This document shows positions 1 through 11,600 of a stretch of 64,000 nucleotides of DNA, piece after piece. The translations under genes were made by a program, and so were the position numbers. Numbering within the stretch: the first letter of the stretch is position 1; each line of letters starts with the position of its first letter. Source of the stretch: Xestospongia bergquistia (Eukaryota > Porifera > Demospongiae > Haplosclerida > Petrosiidae); contig OZ014411.1 in NCBI GenBank assembly GCA_963965975.1, positions 6,309,001 to 6,373,000 of the forward strand, written 5' to 3'. The notes beneath the pieces are model-generated. The model saw only the letters and a program-made list of their open reading frames with translations. It was not told the origin of the DNA and searched no databases.

Positions 1-1
1 G

Positions 2-1624
2 ACCTTGAGCTCTTCTGGTGAATTGGTTGTATCAGGATCATCAAGTGGAGAAATAGTCTGTTATAGTCTACAAACTTGTAGTATCCTATGGCGCATAACA
101 GACCATAAAAAACCAGTAACATGTCTTTATACATTCTATGACGACAAGTCAAATGTAGCATATATTGCATCTGCTTCTGAGGATATAGACTTAAAGATTT
201 GGCATTCACATACTGGTGAACTTCTTCATAGTCTGTCAGGTCACAAAAAAGCAATTAGATGTCTAGCAATGTGGGTGTCAGAAGACAACCTTAGACAGAA
301 TAATGTAATGATTGCATCAGGATCACTTGATGGGACCATCAGGATTTGGGATCTCTTGGGAGGTAGTTGTATCCACATACTTTCAGGCCATTCCAGTAGT
401 GTCTGGTGTATTGATATCATTCCTTTAAGAAACGTTATTGTCAGTGGTTCTAAGGATGACTTTTTAAAAGTATGGGATTTAAATTCTGGTCAATGTATGC
501 ATACTTTAGAAGGGCATTCATCATGGATATCAGCTGTTAAAGTGCATAATAAATCTTTTATTATCTCAGGTTCTAATGATAAATCACTGAAGATATGGAA
601 CCCATGGGATGTACATAATCTTCAGACTAATGAACGACATCTAAAGCAGCCTGAATGTATAGCAATGACGTCTTGTGGTTCCAAAACCATTTCTGGGGCT
701 CCAGATTCAATCAAGATTTGGGAAACATCATCTGGCAAATGCTTATGTACCTTTGCAATCCCTGCATCATGCATCTTCATTCATGAACACAAGGACAATA
801 TTGCCATTTCGGGATCAAACGAAGGAATGTTAAACATTCTAGATTTAATTGACTTCGTTGTAGTTCACTCGTTTAAAGGGCATGACAGACGCGTTACTAG
901 CATTGCAACACTACAACAAAGTGGTCGTGTCCTAACTGCATCAGCTGATGGTTTTATAAAAGAGTGGACTTGTGATAATTGGTCATGCCTTAATGTATAT
1001 GCTGGTCACACTGCTGGCATTGAATGTATAGCCATCTCAAGCAATTGTCATATACTAGCATCTGGGTCAATTGATTGTACAATTGGAATGTGGCACTCAC
1101 CAGAAGAAAGAGTCTTTTTACAAGGTCATAAGAAGTCAGTCACATGTGTTAGCATATGCTCAGACAAAATAGCTTCAGGTAGTGATGACTTCACGCTCAG
1201 GATATGGAATGTTAAGACAGCTACGTGTATGCATGTGATGCAATTTACTGATAGTGTCAAGTGCCTATCACTTGATAGTGAGGTAGTGATTGCTGGTGCT
1301 CATTGTGCAAAAGAGCAACTTAAATCGTGGAATGTACATAATGGAACATACATCCATTCTTACATAGGCCATACTCATGCTGTGATGTGCATGCTTACAA
1401 TTACTTGTAGGAATTGTGAATACTTGATTACTGGGTCTCGAGATGGGAAAGTTAAGCTATGGAAGAAGAGTACAGCAATCTTATTAGCAACATTTGATCT
1501 TCAATCTCAAGTAAAACATATTTGTGCTGTTTCAAATGATGAAGTTTGCACTGTATTATCAGCAACAACTAAATCTGGTCCAATAGCCATATTAAAAGTA
1601 TTACATCCACCTAACAAACACTAA
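2..1624 (+). CDS. WD40-repeat protein, 5' end outside window
   Basis: The frame is open from the window edge to the TAA at 1622-1624, giving about 540 residues, almost all of it WD40 repeats. I count roughly twelve, with recurring blade signatures such as SGHKKAIRCLAMW, DGTIRIWD, SGHSSSVWCIDI, KGHDRRVTSIA, AGHTAGIECIA, QGHKKSVTCV and DGKVKLWK; repeats 6, 7 and 11 are degenerate and lack the GH or terminal WD. This number would suit two propellers. WD40 propellers are protein-interaction scaffolds. No other domain is visible, and there is no in-frame ATG at the left end, so the true start or an upstream exon lies to the left. No intron is seen. It is convergent with receptor R1, with 179 bp between the stop codons. 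It is the most complete WD40 copy in the window; the others lack the first four to five repeats. The specific function is unknown. Confidence 0.85.
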   Translation, partial: TLSSSGELVVSGSSSGEIVCYSLQTCSILWRITDHKKPVTCLYTFYDDKSNVAYIASASEDIDLKIWHSHTGELLHSLSGHKKAIRCLAMWVSEDNLRQNNVMIASGSLDGTIRIWDLLGGSCIHILSGHSSSVWCIDIIPLRNVIVSGSKDDFLKVWDLNSGQCMHTLEGHSSWISAVKVHNKSFIISGSNDKSLKIWNPWDVHNLQTNERHLKQPECIAMTSCGSKTISGAPDSIKIWETSSGKCLCTFAIPASCIFIHEHKDNIAISGSNEGMLNILDLIDFVVVHSFKGHDRRVTSIATLQQSGRVLTASADGFIKEWTCDNWSCLNVYAGHTAGIECIAISSNCHILASGSIDCTIGMWHSPEERVFLQGHKKSVTCVSICSDKIASGSDDFTLRIWNVKTATCMHVMQFTDSVKCLSLDSEVVIAGAHCAKEQLKSWNVHNGTYIHSYIGHTHAVMCMLTITCRNCEYLITGSRDGKVKLWKKSTAILLATFDLQSQVKHICAVSNDEVCTVLSATTKSGPIAILKVLHPPNKH

Positions 1625-1777
1625 AATGATACAAGAATGACATAAAATCAAACATACATATTATCAAAGGAAAGGCACAGAGTGACAATTTAATTCATTA
1701 ACATTATTGTTACTTTTACCCACTGTTGTTAATTGTATACAAAATTAGTACAGTGAACAAAAAACAGCTTTCATTAA

Positions 1778-1783
1778 AATAAA
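1778..1783 (+). promoter_or_regulatory. Candidate poly(A) signal of WD40 gene
   Basis: AATAAA lies 154 bp after the WD40 stop codon and about 20 bp before the stop codon of the opposing receptor. If it is used, the WD40 transcript would end inside the receptor's last exon. Only the hexamer supports this. Confidence 0.35.
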
Positions 1784-1803
1784 TTGTTGATGTACAGTTA
1801 GAC

Positions 1804-2612
1804 TTATTGAGAAATAGGACTGTTGCCAGACATGGGACAACCTTTCATTGATTCATAGTCATAGTCTTCACAATTCTTGGGCTCTTCTAAGATCTCATCA
1901 TCACTTTCATTTTGTTGACTTGATGAATCATCGATAGATTCATATATTGGGTCATACATTGAGTCCAAATGTGGTGTGTCACCTAATTGCTTTTTAAAAT
2001 CATCTTCTGAAACTTCAATATCTTTTCCACAATCTTGATAAGGATTTAGTTCAAGTGTATTGTTGTTACTTTGTGCTATTTCTAGCCTCCTCTTTAACTG
2101 CTTGTTTCTAATTGTAACTAGTACCACCATAACACAAATAACAATTACTACAGAATGAAAGAGTAACAAACTAAGATTCTAGTCATTTCAATGTAATCCT
2201 GTTCAGCAATAATGCATACACAAAAACAATACCAATTCACAATCAGATACATGTAAACATCTCTATATAAACCATGCACTGATACTGGTTATGTGATGTT
2301 AACATTTCATACTAATAAATATTTGAAAATATCTGAATGTTGATTTAGTAAAGCTACTTACACATCAAAACAATCACTGCTATAATAACACTTATTATTA
2401 TGGTTGTCAGATTGAGCTTGTTACCTCCTGCTCCTCTCTATATGAAAGACATGACACAATCAATAATGATAATTATATCATCATGAATATTCTTACATTG
2501 AATATTGCTGTTGGGGTGTTGGAAAAAATCACTGTTGCTGTTTGAGTGTCGGAAGAAATCACTGATGTCAATGACAAAGTACTGGTTGAGCTGATGATAT
2601 TATGAGAAGAAC
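1804..2612 (-). CDS. R1 exons 17-19: Ser/Thr stalk, membrane span and tyrosine-rich tail
   Basis: Exon 17 (2612-2497) encodes a Ser/Thr-rich stalk ([20 protein letters not shown]). Exon 18 (2437-2362) and the first bases of exon 19 (2147-1804) encode a hydrophobic stretch of about 29 residues starting near [18 protein letters not shown], stopped by RNKQLKRR, so the tail is cytoplasmic. The tail of roughly 100 acidic residues contains [17 protein letters not shown] and DYDYESM. SxYxxI fits the ITIM consensus and YxxM fits a PI3-kinase SH2 site; both are pattern matches only. No kinase or TIR domain. Confidence 0.75.
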
Positions 2613-5600
2613 CTAATGAATAAAGGATGTAAATGTACAATAGTAACTTTCATTATGTATACGTTATAGCCCAGCCACAAGGACTGTATGGCAGATACAG
2701 TGTACTGTGACATAAAATAAACCAAGGGTTGATTATGGCACAACACATAAGATACAGGTAGAGCTATAACATATTATGGATTAATACTATAGAAGTCCAA
2801 ATTGATGTTACAGCCCAGTATCTGCTGAAGTCAGTGCTGTATCCTTGATACATTGGTATTATCAAATCCAATCATTTTGTTAGCAGATTGAACTTCTATG
2901 GTATCATGTCATATAGCTCTTCTTCACTGATTATAGACATACCCATAATTTTTTGACAGGCAGGCACATCACTATCATTGTTACATGGTAAACACCTAAT
3001 CTGTCCACGATGAGGTTGGAATGATCCCTTACTACATGATGTACAGGGTTTGAAACCTGATACAGAGAAGGTATCATGTAAACATAGTTCTAATACAGAA
3101 AGAAAGAGAGTAGAATTGTCATTATCAGCATAAAATCATAAAAAAACCAATGTCTGTACTTTATACAGTATTGACTTAGCCAACACTAGGTAAGGTAGAA
3201 ATGCAGGCACTTTATATCATTCATATAAGAACAGGCTATATGCAAATTACCTATACAATCTGATTTCATTGTTGATCCAGAATCTACTGTGCTGAAATTA
3301 ACAGGGCATCGAACACAGCTAGTTTGACCTTGCTGTTCTTGATAAGTACCCCTAGGGCACTCTGTGCATTGTGGTAATAACTCATGTATGTAATGTCCAT
3401 CACCAGTACTGATAAATGATGTCATTAATGAGCCACTATAATAACCAGAAACACATTCCACTACAAAATAAGAAAGGTAGTGATAACATTATCAACATAT
3501 TAATCATAATAACTTACCACAAACAAGATGGTTTGGATGGAGTCCATATCCAGGTGGACATACATATGTACGAGGACCAATAGTATAATCAACAACTGTC
3601 ACATTATAGTAAGTATCCTTGATGTAAATCCGTATATGTCCTTTTATTAAAGATGTGTTCAGGGAAAGCATTCCATCTTCTATTTGATGTAAATTAGTGT
3701 TAACTTTGGACACAATAGATTTCACATCATTCCTAGAGTCATTGACTGATATGACAGATTGTATTGCAAATTTCAAAACTAAAATATTTTCAAGCATAGA
3801 AACAGATGGTTTACTGAATAAAGTAAGATTTCCACTACTTTTGAGACTTTGTATAATTGACTCTGCAATACTGAGATCAAGATTATAATTATCATTAGTA
3901 GATATTATATTCACAGTCACTGGATGCTCAATGGTTACAATAGTAGCATACAAAATGTTAAGATATGTTGGACTTGAAGTAATATTGCCAACTGAGTTGT
4001 ATGCCATACACTTGTACCATCCTTTATCACTTATTTGTGGCTTTACAATAGTATAGACATTAGATTCAACATCTGGTATTTCTTTCCAACTACTCTCCTC
4101 TGTTTGCTTGTAAAACCATTTCCATCCAGGTTGTGGAGTGCCGTAAGCATCACAAGCCATTGAGAAGCCATTACTATATCCTTCATATATTGTGAGAACA
4201 GATGGAAGCGAAAGATTTAGTTTTGGCAAACTAAGCACTTCAACTATTATTGTAGGTGATGTTGTAGACCCAGCATTGTTGACAGCTATACATTGGTACT
4301 TCCCAGCATCTGACATCTGAATATTGTAATACACTAATTCATTTGTGGAGCAATTAGGACGTATTATGCCATCTTTTGTCCAGTACCATGTCACAGCAAC
4401 ACTTGATTCTACTTCACAATGCAAAACATTTAATTGGGCTCCTTCTAAAACCTCAATGACAAGAGGTGGATAGTCTATTATTACAGGTGGCTTTCTACAC
4501 CAATAATGAAGAGACTCTATTGATAAAATGACATTTATAAATTGAGACAGTGTGGATATAGCCTCTTTGTATGACATACTCTTATCATAACCAACTCTTG
4601 AGAGGCTATCTTTGAAGGAGAGTAGTTTATTGAGTATGACTTTGGATTCATCTGCTCTAGTGTCTTCAATTATATACTGAGTAAGTTTAAATGCATTTTC
4701 AAGACAATCTAAGAAACTGGAGCATCCAAATGACTCTGTCTGACTAGCATTGACATGGAGGTTCTCCATCTTTACTTGCCATATTGGGAAGGAAAATGTG
4801 GATAGAAGTTTTAGGAGATGATCAATTGACGTATCTTCTATACTGGAAAGATCAACAAGATTTTGAAGTATTGATTTTGCATTAAAATTATTGCCATATA
4901 TTCTCATCAGGTCTGTTTCATTGTCAACATTTGATATGTTCATAAAGGATTCCTTTGTATGGTTTAACTGTACAAATGAGGACACCAGACTCTCTAATAT
5001 CTGTTTAACATAGCTATCAATATTTTGTATATTGATGCAGGTGTCAGAGAAAAGGTGATTTGATGTCACTCTTCCAGTCATATCACGCTTTTGTCTCTCT
5101 CTAGTTTGACTTACAATGTACGATTGTAAAATATTTGTGGTAATTAGCCGAAGATTGTAATGTCTTGGTTGTAGAAAATTGATTGTAACATTAACTTCAG
5201 AAGTTTTCTTAATTGAAGGAACATAGTATTGAATGTTGACAGGAAAAGCAATGGGAGTTTCATTGGTGAGAAGTATCCTGAAAGACACGTTTGTTATTAT
5301 AACAAAATCTAGTAACTGTGATGGTAAGTGATTACTGACACTGATAAATGGATGATATATCTTTGTTTCTTGAATAAGAGTTTGATTTGATAACAAATTT
5401 ATTAAATAGCTTTTCTCAGCATTTTCTAAAGCCATACTAAGCACATCATGTTGTTTCTGGGTGGAAAGAAGTTGCACTTTTTCTTTTGTCAAATTGATAC
5501 TATTCATTACAAATGAATATTTTAATGCCATATAAGTACTGTATTGTTGACTGAGATCAGAATGTTTGTTGTCCATTGTTTCCAACCACAGAAGTTGCTG

Positions 5601-8600
5601 CTGTTGGCAGTCAACATTTTCAAGTATACAATCAGGATCAAAAGTCAAATATTCACAGTCATTTTCCTTGCAGTACATATTCAATGTTGATGTATTATAT
5701 GTAGCAGTGACACAAGACGTCTTCACTGTTTTGTTTACATATGTAGTTTGTATGTAAGGGCTGTCATAATTTTGGCTAAAAGGAACTTTTTGTGATAAAC
5801 AACATGACATTTCAGACAGATAGACCTTTGTGTACCATGTGATCTCTAAGCATTTTTTGCATATTGTAGCATGCCTCCAATTCTTCTTCAATTTCTTATG
5901 AAAATGAGTTATACTTTGATTTACAGAAGTTATTACATCACAACTACTAACAACATCTAACTGTGTGTTTTCTAACACTGATGAACATGTCACTCCTGAC
6001 TTACAAATACTATTGCTACAGGTTTCTTCAACACACAAGTCATACAGTGATAGTGTGGTGTTAAATACTTCTGTATAATTAGTCAATGTATTGTTAAGGA
6101 TATTTGTAGCTGTTTGAAGTTGGTTTTGCAAAGCAAGGTTTAAAGAGTAGCTTTGATTGTAGATTAGCTCTGCTTCTGATAAGTCTTTTTTCTTTTGTTC
6201 AAGCTGTCTATATAGATTATCTCGCCAATTTAAAGAATTGTTTATGCTTCTTTCAACATTTTTCTGTTTCATCACAATGTCATCTATTTCTGATGATAAA
6301 TGCTCACCCAAGTAAACAGAAATACTAGACAAAAAGCTGCCTGACTCACTGTGAAACTTGCTGTCAATATACAGTTCATCATAACTTTCATTTAATGGTG
6401 AACTACCAACAATGCTAACATCATAAGTATCAAATATAGTGATAGTCCCCTTAAAATGTATGGTATTGTTTTCAATTTTGGCATTGGTTGTGAGGTATGT
6501 ATCAAATAATGCTATCTGCACTGTAGATACTATACCATTTACAGCATTGCTATCGGAGAAAAATGATACTTCAATGAAACATTCATTTTCCTCTGATCTT
6601 TGCATTTTATAATACTTGCCAATTTGGCTATATGGTGATGACACCAGTGTTGAGTGTAAAAGAAAAGAGACTGAGCTCTTCATAACGTTTGACTTATAGA
6701 TACCTGGTAACAAAACTGCATGTTTAAAACCAGCTGTTAACTGCAGATTCCCCAGTGTCACAAAGAGACAGTCTGAGATGAGGCTCATGTTGTTGACATT
6801 CAAATTATTGTCGAGATTTAGAAAAGTATATATTAAACAGTTTTGTTTGTTTTCTGGTGTAACAAAATGTTTCAAGTAAAAAGGATCTTGAATGACTGAA
6901 TTAGTATCGTATGTTAGTACAAAGGACAATCCTGGTGGTAATGCTGATTTAGCAGCTGAATAAGATCCTACAGGGATTAAGAAATGAAAAATCATGGATA
7001 TTAAACATAAGGGAAATATTGCCATGACGTTTCCTGACCATCATATGATATGACCAACCATAACAACTACTACTACAAATATGGTAGTAATCACACTTTC
7101 ATAACAATCCAATATAACTTAAAACACCAACAATACACATGTACTGTAACAAACCTGGGAATGAAAAAATGCTAGGCCTGTTTGATTTAAGATAGAGGTA
7201 AACACGTCTGTGATTGATAAGTGTAGTTATATTCAATTTAATATCTCCCTTCAATAAACCAGGCACCTATTATAGATAAAAGTAGATGATTTTCATATTG
7301 TAATTAAATGTGCACATACCTCTCCTTCGTTAACTTTTGATTGATGAAGTACTGATCCTTCAAATTCCATATCTACTATAAGATTACCTCCACTGAATGA
7401 TCTCGACATCACTATGTCGATCTCAAAGTCATATTTCGGCAAAACTGGAGTAAAAAAGCCAGAGCCATTCCAAAATTTGGAATCCCTCAATAAATGATAT
7501 CGTTTTCCGTATTCTTGGAATGATATTGATTTGAAGTAAAGGTAACTGTTTTCTTTAAGCAGCATTTGTATTGATGGAAGCCCCACTAGAAGTGAGGGTT
7601 GCAGCGCATTTGGGATAGCTACATTAAGAGTAGTAGTCACTTCACTGCATAAGTCCACCACCATGCAAAATGGATTTGAAGTTGTAAGATATAAAAAGAT
7701 AGGAAAGGAGTCTATTGTGATGAGTACTGTGGATGTTGTTCTCACAGCATAAAGAAAGCTCTTGGGTTGTTGTGCACTAACATTATGACATCCAGTTACA
7801 CCTTTTAAATCATTTGCAGTCCCAAAAAAGGCCATGTAGTCATATAATGAGTATGCATGAGTCTTAGATAAATGAACAGAAATGGAAAGCCATGGAGGTA
7901 AAAAATCATTCATCTTATCCAAAAAAGTTGTGACTAAACTATCCTGTTGTAAGAGCTCACCAATAGTTGCAGGATTATACGATATCATTGAGTATGTTGG
8001 TAAACATTCTACATTACCACTACGTTCACATAACATACATCTGTCATTTGTATTATCACCTGATGCAAACAATGAGAACACAGATCTAAAATCATCATTC
8101 AACTGGATTCCTGCTAGTGATAAAGGAAGATAAAGTGAAGATTTGCTAACAAAGACAACTCCATCAGTACTGTTATCACTTCTCCATTTACAAGAAGAAT
8201 ATAGTGAAATTTTAGAAGCACATTGGTATGGTGTAAAGGCAAGGTCTTTCCAACAACATCCAATACCTAAATGACCTGTTTTCAAACCTAATTTGGAAAA
8301 GTAGTCATTTCTTGACCTTTTACTTCTACTAGAAGTAACAATTATAGGTACATCTTCAGGTGTAGCAAAGTCAACACCTGGTAAAATTTTGTATGTAATT
8401 TTATAAAGCCCAGATGTATTAGCTTTTATGTTATACGAGTTCCGACTAGAATCTGACTTAACATCAATGAATGAACTTGTAAGCAGACTAAGAGCTGAAT
8501 TGTTACTTGACTTGATAAAAATCTTTACTGGAGCTGAAGAAAATCGGATATTATGACTACTACCTTCACTCAAAATAGGTACAGGGTAGGTTAGTAAAGT

Positions 8601-11600
8601 ACCAATCTGACACCGCTCTCTTATAAACACTGTTCCCTCACAATTGCAGCTTATGTCACCTCCACTAGTTACAGAGCATTTACCTGGGTAGCATGGATTT
8701 GATAGGCATTCATCTTTTACTAAAGAGAATGAAGTAAAAATATTAACAATGTGTGTTAATTATTATCTCACCTACGCATCTATTGCTAGAATTCCAATTG
8801 ACACTATCACTGTCATTTAGTGTACATGTTCGTTCCCATTCTATAGTCCTTGGAATTCCTTCTACTTCATAGCCATGTTTGCATAGGAGATGACAAGTAG
8901 ATTTGTATCTGTCATCACAAGGATATGTGACAACAGAATTCATAGGAGGAACTAGAACAGGACATTGTGATCGATGACATAGGGGATGAAGTCCTGACCA
9001 TGTCTGATTTGGCCAACATGTACGAGATATTGATCCTGTGATATAATAGCCTGGATCACAAGTAAATGTACAGTTCTGATTTGTAACTTGACGTCCAGTA
9101 CAAATCATATGACCATTTAAAGGAGCAAAAATGGCTGAACAGTTTAAAGCTAAAAACAGAAAATTCATTGTAATAATTGAAGTGGTTAAGCTAACTAGTT
9201 TAACACCAAACACTACATTAATTTAACATGAATATGTAATCAACTGTATTATATGTGCCCTAATGACCATTGTGTAATAATCTTCGTCCTAGGATCAATA
9301 AATTCCTTTAAAATTTGGAGTCACTGTATGTCCCTTTTAAAAATGCTTACATACCTATGCAAAAGTGTTCATTCGCTTCTAAAACAAATCCTGGATAGCA
9401 CAGACACTTGTAGGAACCTGCTTCATTTGCACAAATTTGGGAACACCCTCCATTGTTAGTGATACACTCATCAATATCTATGTGTCAAGAAAGGAAATGT
9501 GATATACTTAAGTAAATAGTAAATTTAACAAGATTACATCAAGATACGATAATATACAGCACTGTATAATGTGTATTTACAAAGTAAATTGACTTTAGTA
9601 CATTGTGTATTACAAGAACATACTAATAAAGTGTATTCATCCTCTGATTGACCTTATATTATCACTTTTATGGCTTTGTTGTTTCTATTACACAAATTTA
9701 TATGAGTTCTCAATGCCATTGTTTTTTATTTTTAACTAATGTAGATAAACTTGGAAATGTAATGCTCATTGATTATTGTCTTGAACTACATCAATAAGAA
9801 ATACTAGTGGAGTAGTTTGATTCATTACATGTAGATATTAAGAAAGAACTAATCAAGCAACCAAGTTAAAGTCAAAATTATGGCGGAAAAGAAAAGGATG
9901 AAGTTATCATGAGCATACTTTAATGATCATAGAACTCACCAATACAAGTTCTTTTATCCTCTAATAACATGTATCCATCTTCACAAGAACAATGAAAACT
10001 TCCAACTGTATTTGTACAATTTTGAGTACATCCAGAAGTACCTTCACCACATTCATTAATGTCTATAAAAATATAATAATTAAATATTGTATTATCCTCC
10101 ACACAATAAATATACAGTTTATATAATTAGGTCTTTAAAATGATGATGCATGTGAAAGATGTTAACATTTATCTAACAAATGTAAATTCCATAGTATATT
10201 AGTGCCTGGTTATTTAAATAAATACATGCAGTCATGCAAATTCCTAAAGTTTAAAATTCAAACAGATCCTAAAAAATGAATATTGAGGATATCTCAATAT
10301 TGATCAGAAATCACTTCTCTGTTTAGTAGAATAGTAGTGTTAGTGTGCTTACTACTATATACCAACACCACACTTTATGTTATGCAAACAGACTCCTAGC
10401 TCAATTACTAAGGTTAATGCCACATGATGACTCCTTATTACGTACTCTACAAATGATAATGAACTCACTACTCACTATATACTTTATAATAATGTTTTAA
10501 AATAGCAAATAATAGGTGGCCCATAGAAATATGGTTGTGTATAACACCCACATATAATCAACCGTCAACTGTAAAAGTAACAACTTAAAGATGATGAAAT
10601 TGTAAACCTGAAAGATTGCTTCATCTAAACTAATACACAGTATCTCCAGTGTGAAATGTTTATGAATTTAAAGGTATAAACATTTGATATTCCTTATCAA
10701 ATAACAAATATTAATTATTAACTTCTTACCTTCACAATCATGCCAGTCACTAAGTGACACACGATATCCACTGTTACAAGAACAGTAGTAGCTACCATTA
10801 GTGTTATGGCACATTTGTTGACAATGATGATCTCCAGTACAACACTCACAGCTGTCTATAGTGAAAGGCATTGCTTTCTAAAGATTGCTTTTATTGTAGT
10901 AAGGAGTATATTTACATTAACATTGGCTCTTTACAACTCACTAAATAGCTTCATAACACACTAGTAACATAATTATATACATCTTAATGGAAATACTTAA
11001 CTTATTAGTAAGTCCAAAATAATTAAATGTGATATAGTAACTGATAAGAACTAAATATACAATTAATAAGTATATGCTTTGTACTGTGTATTACCTGCAC
11101 AGGTCATGTTATCCTCTAGTAAAAAGTAACCATTTAAACATGAGCAGTAATATGATCCAACAGTGTTAGTACATATCTGGCTACATCCACTATCTGATTT
11201 AGAGCACGCATTGATGTCTAAATGAAAAAGAAAAGACATTACAAATAAGAAAATAATATCTCATGAGCTCTTAAAGAGTAGGAAAGTATAAATGAAAAGT
11301 TATCAAGATCACAACATGAGTCAGATCCTCTTAAGCCTACTGTCAATTATGTGCTCTATTTTTATCAATTTCAACAACAATGTTAATAATTGATTTAATT
11401 TGCATATACTAAAGTTTTAATTTCATTCACGAAATTGGATGAGACTCAAAAAAATCGCTTAATATGTGCCAAATAAAAACATTGTAAAATAATGTACATA
11501 CAGTTAATATTAGGCTTGAAGTAACAAAAATATACAGTGCTGAAATTATATGTATGTATTGTTAGTTCTCACACTAGTGTATTGGTATATAACTATGTTA

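Noticed and set aside
8772-9213. Sushi exon read as a separate secreted protein starting [20 protein letters not shown]
   Set aside because: The hydrophobic N-terminus is the pyrimidine tract of an intron; a TTTTTAG acceptor sits at the sushi start and the phase fits the preceding EGF exon.
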